Part shown: positions 8,489-16,331 of the stretch, in pieces
How positions within the stretch are numbered: position 1 is the stretch's first letter
Layout of the letters: each line of letters begins with the position of its first letter
Assembly: GCA_020636135.1 (NCBI GenBank)
Contig: JACJYK010000001.1
Location: 2,962,501 to 3,026,500, forward strand
Origin: Lewinellaceae bacterium
Lineage (GTDB): Bacteria; Bacteroidota; Bacteroidia; Chitinophagales; Saprospiraceae
Reading direction: 5' to 3'
DNA length: 64,000 bases
Notes under the pieces: model-generated
What the model was told of the DNA's origin: nothing
The model's database searches: none
What the model saw: only the letters and a program-made list of their open reading frames with translations
Made by a program: the position numbers and the translations under genes

Positions 8489-11400
8489 ATGAGAACATTG
8501 TTATATACCCTTTTCATCTGGGCTTCCCTGAGTTCTGCTGAGGCTCAATCCGTACCCGGACCCTTCCTCGATAGTCTGTGGAACTCCTCCAATCAACAAA
8601 TTCTGGACAGGACGGCTTTCAGTTGGCAGTCCATCGGTGAAAATGCTGCAGCCGTACCGGACGCAGTCTATCGATATTATCAGCTGATGTACCGGGATCT
8701 CCCCTGCGACGGGATCATTGCAGCTGTATTATGGCGCAACAACCGTCCTTCATTTGGCCAGGTCACCAAGACCGTCGTGCCGGTCAATACTACGGGTGAC
8801 GAGAAAACAAAACCGGCAGCACAGGTCTTGCAAAAATTCTTTCATCTTGATGCCTCCGCCATCGGAGAACTCGATGTCAGACAAAACGCACCAGCTTCAT
8901 GGCAGGAATGGACGCTACCCCAGGTGGCCTTTTCGAATCTGGAAACACGGTATGCCTATCATTTGAATGCAGACCAGAATTGGGTATTGATGCTGATGAT
9001 CCGGTACATTCCCGAGGACCGCAGCACCCTTTGGGAACTCGGACTTGATCCAACGTCAGCACAAATCCTTTATCGTAAAGACCTGGGATCGCATTGTATA
9101 GGCGAAGACTTCAATCCCAATACGGTCCGCACCCAGGAAGTTCTTCCGGTTTTGGCATCAAGCCCGGATGCCGGTGAAGGTTCGTACCTGGTCCTACCCT
9201 ATCCCGCCGAAAGCCCTCTCGTTGAAGGCCAGCAGCTGATCACCAATCCGGCAGATCCTGATGCATCACCGTTCGGGTGGCACGACACCAATGGCATTCC
9301 CGGCGCTGACAGCCTGACGACCAGTGGCAACAATGCCCGCGTATTCCTTGATCGCAATGCTGATTTCCAGCCCGACAGCAGTGAGACCACCGGTGGCAGT
9401 GACCTGCAATTCCAGTATGCTTTTCAGCTTGACAAGGAACCCGTTTCGTATCATAAGGCCGTCGACGTACAACTGTTTTATCAGCTTAATACCCTGCACG
9501 ATGTCCTTTTCCATCATGGGTTTGGTGAGGATGCGAACTTTCAGGTCACCAATTATTCCGGCAAGGGTAAAGGAAACGACCCGTTGATCGGGCTAAGTCA
9601 GTTTGGCGCTGACCGTGGAAGAGAAAATAATGCCGATTTTGTGCCTTCCACCGATGGCAATACCTCTTATCTGCGTCCCTACCTCTGGGGTTTGCCCGAC
9701 GATCAGCTGCTTACGGTAAACTCTCCGTCCAATATTACCGGCACGTATAAGACTGCTTCAGCTGCATTTGGTCCTGGGGTCTCGACGGCACCTATAACAG
9801 GTCAGGTGGTTTTCGTGAATGACGGCAGCAACACGCCAACTTATAGTTGCAGCACATTGATCAACGGCAATGAAGTGAAAGGAAAGATTGCCATGATTGA
9901 CCGGGGGAACTGCACATTCCAGGAGAAGGCCCTCTTTGCTGAAAATGCCGGTGCTATCGGCTGCATCGTCTGCAACTACGAAGACAAACCGGTAGAAATG
10001 GGCGTGGTCAACGGATTGGCTGAACCGACAATACCAACCGTGTCACTCAGCGTCTCCGATTGTGCCAAGCTACGCAGTTATGCCGGTACTACCCTGAATG
10101 TTACCCTGCAATTGCCGTCTTTTACCGGACCGAATTTTGTGGATGCCACGCTGGATAACGGCGTTATTGCCCATGAATACTTCCACGGAGTAAGCCAGCG
10201 ACTGGTAGGAGGTCCGGCCACGATAGGCTGCCTGAACAATCCCGACTACAATGGTGACGGAACTGAAGATGACGGAGAACAGATGGATGAAGGATGGAGT
10301 GACTTCTTTGCCCTGTTTATGACTACATTGCCAGGAGACGTTGGTACCAGGCCCCGCCCGATTGCCAATTATCTTACCCGCAGCCAGGATCCGCTGGATG
10401 GGGTACGCGCCTATCCTTACAGTACGGATCTGTCCGTCAGTCCCTACACCTACTTTACAGCATGGAATGCCACCGTACCACATGGTGTGGGAGCTGTCGG
10501 CAATGCCATCCTGTGGGACATTTATTGGGCATTGACCGATCGTTACGGATACGACAGCAACCTGACTACCGGAAATGGCGGTAATAACCGGGCACTGAAA
10601 TTATTGGTAGAGAGTCTTAAAATTTTGCCATGCAGTCCCGGATTTACGGATATGCGGGCTGCCTTGATCGAGACTGACAAACTACTCAATAACGCAGAAA
10701 ATGAATGTCTGATCTGGGATGCCTTTGCCCGACGGGGTGTCGGTTATTCTGCACGGCAAAACAACCCACTCATCGTGGCGGATGGTGTTACTGCCTTTGA
10801 TCTTCCACCCAGCTGCTCAAACGCGGTGTTTCTGGCCAAACAAATGACGAAATTGATTCATGCCGGGGATACGGTGTGGACAGAGATCAAAGTTCGTAAT
10901 GACCGGGGCCAAGCTTTAGAGGAGGGCACACTGACGGATGATCTGGCTGATGGACTTACTTTCCTTGCCCAGACAGCAACTGTGACCGCGAAACAATCGG
11001 GTCAAAACATTCGGTTCGAAGGCATCACGCTCCCGGCCGGAGACAGTCTGATCATCCGTTATGCAGCATTATCTGACCCGGGCCGGGCCTCCCGGCAAAA
11101 CTTTCTTGACGATCTGGAATCGGGTGACGGATTGTGGGATCTGGAAAATTTGTCCGGAACCGGTATCTGGTCATTGGACAAAACGATCGCGCATTCGGGC
11201 GAGCATGCCTGGTTTGTTCCCAACACGGCCTCCATCAACGATCAGGTAATCAGCCTGATAGACCCCATAGCAGTCCACGGGTCATTTCCGGTGTTGCGTT
11301 TTTACCACCGTTGGGATACCCAGTGGGGCAGTGATGCAGGGGTCATAGAAATCAGTACTGACGGGATCCGCTGGAATCCGGTCGACCCGGACTTCATCCG

Positions 11401-11971
11401 GACAGGGTATAATGGTCCCGTGAAAGTCACGACCTTTTCTGCTCCGGACCGGTCAGGCTTTTATGGTAACCAGCCGGAATACATTGCTTCCTACCTCGAT
11501 CTCAGACCATTTACCGGACAGGATATTCGCATCCGGTTTCGTTTTGGAACCGATGATCAGGTGGCCAGGGAAGGATGGTGGGTGGATGATATTGAAGTGA
11601 TGGATCTGATCCAGTATCAATCGATGACATGTCTCCAGGTTTCCGGTAACGCCGATGTTTGCACAGAAGCTCAGGACGGAGGGACATTTGTTGAGTCCGT
11701 ACCGGTAAGCACTTCCCGTACTTCGTTAGACCAGATCTCCGGATTAAAGGTATATCCCAATCCTTACCACCAATCCTTTCAGATACAGCTGCCGGAACAA
11801 TCCGGAGACCTTCAACTGTGGTCACTTACCGGACAGCTCATGAAACAATGGCACATGGAGGGTACGGAAAGAGCAACATTTTCAGCCGGCGATCTACCTG
11901 CGGCGTGTTATGTTTTGTTGTTCAGAGGTTCGACAGGATTGACCTACCGACAGAAACTGATCCGGTATTGA
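8489..11971 (+). CDS. Secreted M36 fungalysin-type metallopeptidase with T9SS type A sorting domain
   Basis: An 1160-residue multidomain exoprotein. Order: signal peptide (1-19, ending AEAQS); FTP-like propeptide; the M36 catalytic region, with a protease-associated insert (~445-550, 'IAMIDRGNCTFQEKA'); the zinc site HEYFH at about residues 561-565 with a third ligand Glu in 'QMDEGWSDFF' near 600; a DUF11-like stretch (~785-870); a jelly-roll/MAM-like domain (~875-1045, 'WWVDDIEVMD'); and a C-terminal ~75-residue T9SS type A domain starting 'LKVYPNPYHQSFQIQLP'. It is expected to cross the outer membrane by T9SS, degrade extracellular protein and stay cell-attached or be released. An imperfect promoter element (TATCTTTA, 8458-8465) precedes it. 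Its 3' end is separated from the convergent acyltransferase gene by 6 bp. Confidence 0.93.
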   Translation: MRTLLYTLFIWASLSSAEAQSVPGPFLDSLWNSSNQQILDRTAFSWQSIGENAAAVPDAVYRYYQLMYRDLPCDGIIAAVLWRNNRPSFGQVTKTVVPVNTTGDEKTKPAAQVLQKFFHLDASAIGELDVRQNAPASWQEWTLPQVAFSNLETRYAYHLNADQNWVLMLMIRYIPEDRSTLWELGLDPTSAQILYRKDLGSHCIGEDFNPNTVRTQEVLPVLASSPDAGEGSYLVLPYPAESPLVEGQQLITNPADPDASPFGWHDTNGIPGADSLTTSGNNARVFLDRNADFQPDSSETTGGSDLQFQYAFQLDKEPVSYHKAVDVQLFYQLNTLHDVLFHHGFGEDANFQVTNYSGKGKGNDPLIGLSQFGADRGRENNADFVPSTDGNTSYLRPYLWGLPDDQLLTVNSPSNITGTYKTASAAFGPGVSTAPITGQVVFVNDGSNTPTYSCSTLINGNEVKGKIAMIDRGNCTFQEKALFAENAGAIGCIVCNYEDKPVEMGVVNGLAEPTIPTVSLSVSDCAKLRSYAGTTLNVTLQLPSFTGPNFVDATLDNGVIAHEYFHGVSQRLVGGPATIGCLNNPDYNGDGTEDDGEQMDEGWSDFFALFMTTLPGDVGTRPRPIANYLTRSQDPLDGVRAYPYSTDLSVSPYTYFTAWNATVPHGVGAVGNAILWDIYWALTDRYGYDSNLTTGNGGNNRALKLLVESLKILPCSPGFTDMRAALIETDKLLNNAENECLIWDAFARRGVGYSARQNNPLIVADGVTAFDLPPSCSNAVFLAKQMTKLIHAGDTVWTEIKVRNDRGQALEEGTLTDDLADGLTFLAQTATVTAKQSGQNIRFEGITLPAGDSLIIRYAALSDPGRASRQNFLDDLESGDGLWDLENLSGTGIWSLDKTIAHSGEHAWFVPNTASINDQVISLIDPIAVHGSFPVLRFYHRWDTQWGSDAGVIEISTDGIRWNPVDPDFIRTGYNGPVKVTTFSAPDRSGFYGNQPEYIASYLDLRPFTGQDIRIRFRFGTDDQVAREGWWVDDIEVMDLIQYQSMTCLQVSGNADVCTEAQDGGTFVESVPVSTSRTSLDQISGLKVYPNPYHQSFQIQLPEQSGDLQLWSLTGQLMKQWHMEGTERATFSAGDLPAACYVLLFRGSTGLTYRQKLIRY

Positions 11972-11977
11972 TCAGAG

Positions 11978-12649
11978 CTAGTATTTGTCGTTATCGCGCA
12001 GGATGCGGGCTGGATTGCCAACCACGATCTTACCGGGAGGCACGTCCTTTAGGACAACTGATCCCGCGCCGACGATGCTACGTGGTCCAATGGTCACCCT
12101 ATCGGAAATGGTGGCTCCCACTCCAATCAGACACTCACTCCCTATGCTGCAACCTGATGCAATGGTAACACCCGGGTTGATGTTAGTATAAGATTCAATG
12201 ACGGTATGATGCCCAACGGTAGCTCCCCGCTTTACCCAAACGAAATCATGTAAGCGGGCGAACGAAGATATCACCGACAGCGGTTCTATGACTGTACCAT
12301 ATCCTATGTGAGCGCTTAGTGCGGTGACCGCTGATGGATGGACCAGGCGCAGGAAGCGTTCTGGAGCCATTGGCATTATCGATTGGAAATGCATAAGGAT
12401 TTTCCTGATGGTTTTGCCGGTCATAGCTCCAATCAGCAGCATGCGTGCCGGTTCATCCTTCCACTGGCTGAGTGGAATTTCCTCAAAGCGATCGCGAGGC
12501 ATTGCAAAAGGAACATTGGCCATTGGATTGTCTTCAGATTCCAGATTAGCTATGATGCGGATATCCGGTAACTGCCCGTACAGGTCTTTCAGTAGATCAA
12601 ACTGCACGGCCAGGGCAAAATGATCACGCCCAAGAATGTCAATTTGCAT
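11978..12649 (-). CDS. NeuD/PglD-type hexapeptide-repeat acyltransferase
   Basis: A 223-residue protein with an N-terminal ~90-residue Rossmann-like half and a left-handed beta-helix from about residue 105 ('GYGTVIEPLSVISSF', 'NINPGVTIASGCSIG', 'GVGATISDRVTIG'), ending in the 'GNPAR' motif of sugar O/N-acetyltransferases. The family transfers an acetyl group from acetyl-CoA to amino sugars or serine-like acceptors. The start MQIDILGRD at 12649 is chosen because it gives a normal N-terminus; it overlaps the 3' end of the upstream beta-keto acid cleavage gene by 11 bp, indicating translational coupling. The acceptor is unknown; pairing with that enzyme is unusual. Confidence 0.82.
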   Translation of the reverse strand: MQIDILGRDHFALAVQFDLLKDLYGQLPDIRIIANLESEDNPMANVPFAMPRDRFEEIPLSQWKDEPARMLLIGAMTGKTIRKILMHFQSIMPMAPERFLRLVHPSAVTALSAHIGYGTVIEPLSVISSFARLHDFVWVKRGATVGHHTVIESYTNINPGVTIASGCSIGSECLIGVGATISDRVTIGPRSIVGAGSVVLKDVPPGKIVVGNPARILRDNDKY

Positions 12650-13499
12650 GTTCGTGGCGAATAGATTTAACGCGATGTGTGTTGTAAAACCCTGCTTCTC
12701 CAAACGTAACGGAAGTCATCACCGGTCGCTCGGCCATCGCGGCCAATTGGTGGACCCTGCGTAACAGGTCCAGATTGGAAGCCAATTGTTTGCGCCGGAC
12801 ATCAAAATAAAGATTGTCCTCCAGGCCCACGCGGATCCCGGCTCCGGAAGCAATTGCCATCAAATGTACCGGGAGTTGACTGTCGCCGATCCCGGCGAAA
12901 GCATACCAGGCGCCCGCCGGCAATTCTTCCACCACTGCTGCCAAATGGCTGAACCGTGGCTGCATGGAAGCGATGTTTCCAAAAAGCAAATTGAAGTACA
13001 AGGGTTGTTTCAACCATCCTTTCCGGATCAGGTAATGGGCATAATTCATCATGCCGAGGTCAAAAACTTCCAGCTCCGGTTGCGCTCCGTGCGCATAAAT
13101 GGCGTGAAGCAGTTCCTGCACCATCTCCGGTGCATTGACACTGGCCTGGCGAGAAAAATTAAGCGAACTCAGGGTGAGGGATGCCAGATCCGGATACAAC
13201 TGCAAAGGCTCGGACCGCTTCTTGAATTCATTGAAGTTCCGACCGCTCAGTGAAACCCCACAGACCAGGTCGGGACAATGACGACGAACACCTTCCAGGA
13301 TGGGACCATAAACTTCAAGCCGAAAATCAGGTTCAAAAGTCTGTGGGTGGCGTGCATGCAGATGAACCAGGGTGATCCCGACCTCATAAGCCTGGTGAAC
13401 ATCTTCGATTATCTCCTGCACTGAAAGAGGAACATGTGGATTGTCCGATTTCATCGGTACCATTCCAGTGGGTGTATAGTTGATAATTAATTCTTCCAT
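12639..13499 (-). CDS. Beta-keto acid cleavage enzyme (BKACE, DUF849 family)
   Basis: A 286-residue TIM-barrel protein. 'LVHLHARHPQ' supplies the two zinc-binding histidines (HxH) of the 3-keto-5-aminohexanoate cleavage (Kce)/BKACE family, 'PELEVFDLGMM' the catalytic Glu strand, and 'GIRVGLEDNLYF' the conserved C-terminal strand. These enzymes condense a beta-keto acid with acetyl-CoA to give acetoacetate and a new acyl-CoA. The substrate class is set by residues I cannot assign without a structure. The ATG at 13499 is preferred over one six codons upstream because GAGGAG lies 6 bases before it. It is co-transcribed with the downstream hexapeptide acyltransferase. Confidence 0.88.
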   Translation of the reverse strand: MEELIINYTPTGMVPMKSDNPHVPLSVQEIIEDVHQAYEVGITLVHLHARHPQTFEPDFRLEVYGPILEGVRRHCPDLVCGVSLSGRNFNEFKKRSEPLQLYPDLASLTLSSLNFSRQASVNAPEMVQELLHAIYAHGAQPELEVFDLGMMNYAHYLIRKGWLKQPLYFNLLFGNIASMQPRFSHLAAVVEELPAGAWYAFAGIGDSQLPVHLMAIASGAGIRVGLEDNLYFDVRRKQLASNLDLLRRVHQLAAMAERPVMTSVTFGEAGFYNTHRVKSIRHEHAN

Positions 13500-13505
13500 G
13501 GTATT

Positions 13506-13511
13506 CTCCTC
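13506..13511 (-). promoter_or_regulatory. Ribosome binding site of the BKACE gene
   Basis: GAGGAG on the minus strand, 6 bases before the ATG at 13499. A clear Shine-Dalgarno sequence is rare among the genes here, and this one decides between two candidate starts. Confidence 0.6.
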
Positions 13512-13656
13512 ATTCACAACCTACAGCATTACAATACAATGTTGTCCTGCCGGAAGAACAAAAATAATCATTTCAACCTGCAATAATAAAAGGAGAAACG
13601 TACCCTGCTTCATAAGGGGAAGTCCCTGCCGGATGATGTATGTTAAACGGCCTAAA

Positions 13657-15162
13657 CTATTCTTCTTCGTCGCGGTCTACGAAGTCGTCAATTGCGTCTT
13701 CAATACGCTCGCCCACCACTTTGGCTACCGCTTTAACTGTATCACCCAGATCTTCCAGGGATTCTGTAATCGAGTCTGCAATCGATTCAAAGAAGGATTC
13801 CTTAGGAGCTTCTTCCCTGGAAGTCGTTTCCGGAGCGCCTCCGGATGAACCCGACTCATCCGTGGTTACCGTTGATGTTTCAGCCTCATTCTTGGGTTGA
13901 TCACCACTTTCGGCTGATGGCGTTTTTACCGGCTGCTCTGCAGCTGGTTCCTCCCTGATGTCATCCTCGTGGATCAAAGCTACCGCGTGCTCCAGTTTAT
14001 CACCAAGTTCTTCCTCCCTTGCCTGGGCAGCTTCCTTGATCTCTTTGGCGATCTTATCCTTGATATCCTGCTTGGCTTTTTCTATTTTTTCTTTTTCAGC
14101 CTGATCAGCTAACCGTTCATTTTCTTTAGCCATACGTTGTTCCAGCACTCCACGGGTCTGATGCATTTCCTGTAACTTCTCCCCTTTGGAGCGGATGCGT
14201 TCCTCAATCATCTGGATCTTGGCCTGCCGGATCTGGGCTTCCAATTGGCCCTGCGTTTCGGCAATACGCTGGTTTTCAAAATTCAGATCCTTTTTATCAC
14301 GCTCAATGCTACGGTCCATCTTCTGGATAGCCTGCAACAATCCCTCATAGCGCCGCTGCAAACGCTCAAAAGCATTTTTGCCTTTGACTCCGGCCCCGCT
14401 GCCGCCATAACGCTTCTCTTTCACCGTTTTGAACAACGTATCGAGTTTGCCCCACACGCGGGAGCGATCACCCTGTGACAAAGGAGAATCCTTAAACCGG
14501 CTTTGTATTTTTTTCAGTTCATCAAAAATGGGCTGTAAACTAAGTCCATCATCCACTTTTTGTTTGATCTCATTCAACTCCTCCTCGAAGCGAGTGGCAA
14601 ATTCCTTTGATTTTCTTTCAAAGGCATCGTCCATCGCCCGGCGTTTTTTCTTCAGATCATCAAAGAGTTTATTGGTGGTATCCCGTAAATCCTGAACGTG
14701 TTCTTTAAAGAGGTTACGCTCTTTGACCTGATCCTGTACTTTGTTCCAGAATGACTTAAGATCTTCCCAGAGCGGGTGATCAAATTCAGAGATGCTTTTG
14801 ACCCGTTCCTTGAAATCATCGAGTTCCTGGTCAAAAGAATGTTTTAATCGCTGTGATAAGACAATGAATTGCCATTCGGTTTGCGCTCTCTGAACCACAT
14901 CCTCACGCTCTGCAGTAATTCCTGCAGGCAATAAAGGATCACTCAAAGACAAGTCATTCGTGTACTCGTGAAATCCTTCCGGAAATGCGACTTCTTTGTC
15001 ATTTCGCCAATCTTTCATCATCGCATTGGTGAACTCCTCCGTAGCCACCTCAAGCGGAAAGGTGTACACTTTTACTTTTACATCGTCAACCAACAATTCC
15101 ACAGCAATCAGGATCTTCTCCTGTTTTTCGTCATTACCCCAAAGTACAATTTTCGTTCTCAT
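13657..15162 (-). CDS. Coiled-coil protein with DUF349-like helical repeats
   Basis: A 501-residue, highly charged protein with no signal peptide or membrane segment. Residues 1-90 form a small alpha/beta-looking head. Residues ~100-260 contain helical units with Trp and aromatic residues ('HPLWEDLKSFWNKV', 'SRVWGKLDTLFKTV') that resemble DUF349 repeats. Residues ~270-395 are a long coiled coil, and the tail after 400 is acidic, Pro/Ser/Thr-rich and ends in DEEE. Proteins of this build in Bacteroidota are usually left as hypothetical, and function is unknown. It is monocistronic on the minus strand; 158 bp separate it from the BKACE ORF start. Confidence 0.7.
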   Translation of the reverse strand: MRTKIVLWGNDEKQEKILIAVELLVDDVKVKVYTFPLEVATEEFTNAMMKDWRNDKEVAFPEGFHEYTNDLSLSDPLLPAGITAEREDVVQRAQTEWQFIVLSQRLKHSFDQELDDFKERVKSISEFDHPLWEDLKSFWNKVQDQVKERNLFKEHVQDLRDTTNKLFDDLKKKRRAMDDAFERKSKEFATRFEEELNEIKQKVDDGLSLQPIFDELKKIQSRFKDSPLSQGDRSRVWGKLDTLFKTVKEKRYGGSGAGVKGKNAFERLQRRYEGLLQAIQKMDRSIERDKKDLNFENQRIAETQGQLEAQIRQAKIQMIEERIRSKGEKLQEMHQTRGVLEQRMAKENERLADQAEKEKIEKAKQDIKDKIAKEIKEAAQAREEELGDKLEHAVALIHEDDIREEPAAEQPVKTPSAESGDQPKNEAETSTVTTDESGSSGGAPETTSREEAPKESFFESIADSITESLEDLGDTVKAVAKVVGERIEDAIDDFVDRDEEE

Positions 15163-15243
15163 GATACGGTCATATTAAATACGGTACGGGCATATCCTTT
15201 AAGATATGCAATACTTACAAAACGACGCAAGGACTCAATAAGT

Positions 15244-16257
15244 TTACTTCAAAACTTTGCCGGACTGCAAAATTTCCTGGTTGAGCAGGCATTCGGCTAT
15301 CTGTACGGCATTGGTGGCAGCTCCTTTGCGTAAGTTATCGGCTACAATAAAGAGATTAAACGTGTTGGGATTGGAGGCATCTTCACGGATCCGGCCTACA
15401 AAAACTTCATCCCGGTGGTGAGCCAGTAGTGGCATGGGATATTCATTCCGGCCAGGATCATCGAGGAGTACTATCCCGGGTGCATCCTGCAGCAGGCGGC
15501 GGATCGCAGTTACCGAAGCCGGTTTTTTCAACTCCACATTCACAGTCTCCGAATGTCCTCCGAAGACCGGCACACGAACTGCCGTGGCGGTAATCCGGAT
15601 GTCCGGATCGCCAAGGATCTTCCGCGTTTCATTGACAAGCTTCATTTCTTCCTTGGTGTAATCATTCTCCAGGAAGACATCACAATGGGGCAAACAGTTT
15701 TGAAAGATCGGGTGGGGATAAGCTGGTGCCATGGGGTCCGTACCGGATAACTCCTCTTCGTATTGTTTCACGGCTTTAGCTCCGGTACCGGTGATCGATT
15801 GGTACGTGGAAATGACAAGCCGCTCAATGCCAAATGCATCGAATAATGGTTTCAAGGCAACCACCATCTGAATGGTCGAACAATTTGGATTGGCAATGAT
15901 GTGTTCTTTACCGGTCAGTACTTCCTGATTGCATTCCGGCACGATCAGTGGAATGTCAGGATCCATCCGCCAGGCACTGGAATTATCGATGACATAGGTA
16001 CCGACCGCGGCAAATTTAGGTGCCCATTCACGGGATACCGAGGCACCGGCAGAGAATAGCGCCACATCCGGTCTGGCTGCGACAGCTTCTTCCTTGGTCA
16101 GCAGTTGGTATTCCTTTCCACGAAACCCGATCGACTGGCCTGCGGAGCGATCACTTGCCACCGGCAAAAAAGAAGTTACCGGGAACTCCCGTTCTTCCAG
16201 CACTTCTCGCATCACCCGTCCGACCAATCCGGTTGCACCGACTAAAGCAACTTTCAT
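15244..16257 (-). CDS. asd: Aspartate-semialdehyde dehydrogenase
   Basis: A 337-residue enzyme of usual length that reduces aspartyl-4-phosphate to aspartate semialdehyde with NADPH, the branch point to lysine/diaminopimelate, threonine and methionine. The nucleotide-binding 'GATGLVGRVM' begins at residue ~7, the catalytic Cys is in 'ANPNCSTIQ' at about residue 126, and the substrate-binding 'GGHSETVN' follows near residue 245. The start at 16257 (MKVALVGATG) is standard for the family; upstream in-frame Met codons would run into the divergent gene. A perfect TATCTTTG -7 element at 16298-16291 would give a ~27-base leader. Confidence 0.95.
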   Translation of the reverse strand: MKVALVGATGLVGRVMREVLEEREFPVTSFLPVASDRSAGQSIGFRGKEYQLLTKEEAVAARPDVALFSAGASVSREWAPKFAAVGTYVIDNSSAWRMDPDIPLIVPECNQEVLTGKEHIIANPNCSTIQMVVALKPLFDAFGIERLVISTYQSITGTGAKAVKQYEEELSGTDPMAPAYPHPIFQNCLPHCDVFLENDYTKEEMKLVNETRKILGDPDIRITATAVRVPVFGGHSETVNVELKKPASVTAIRRLLQDAPGIVLLDDPGRNEYPMPLLAHHRDEVFVGRIREDASNPNTFNLFIVADNLRKGAATNAVQIAECLLNQEILQSGKVLK

Positions 16258-16290
16258 AACATTTGAACTTAAATCTAAGTTAGGGAGGAA

Positions 16291-16298
16291 CAAAGATA
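16291..16298 (-). promoter_or_regulatory. Bacteroidota-type -7 promoter element of asd
   Basis: TATCTTTG on the minus strand matches the TAnnTTTG consensus exactly and lies 33 bases before the asd ATG. No convincing TTTG -33 element is visible. Confidence 0.55.
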
Positions 16299-16331
16299 CA
16301 TCCCTCGGCAATATCTTGCTATTTTTAGCAT

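Noticed and set aside
11925..11945. GGTTCGACAGG resembling a tRNA T-loop
   Set aside because: It lies within the coding sequence of the fungalysin C-terminus, with no cloverleaf around it.
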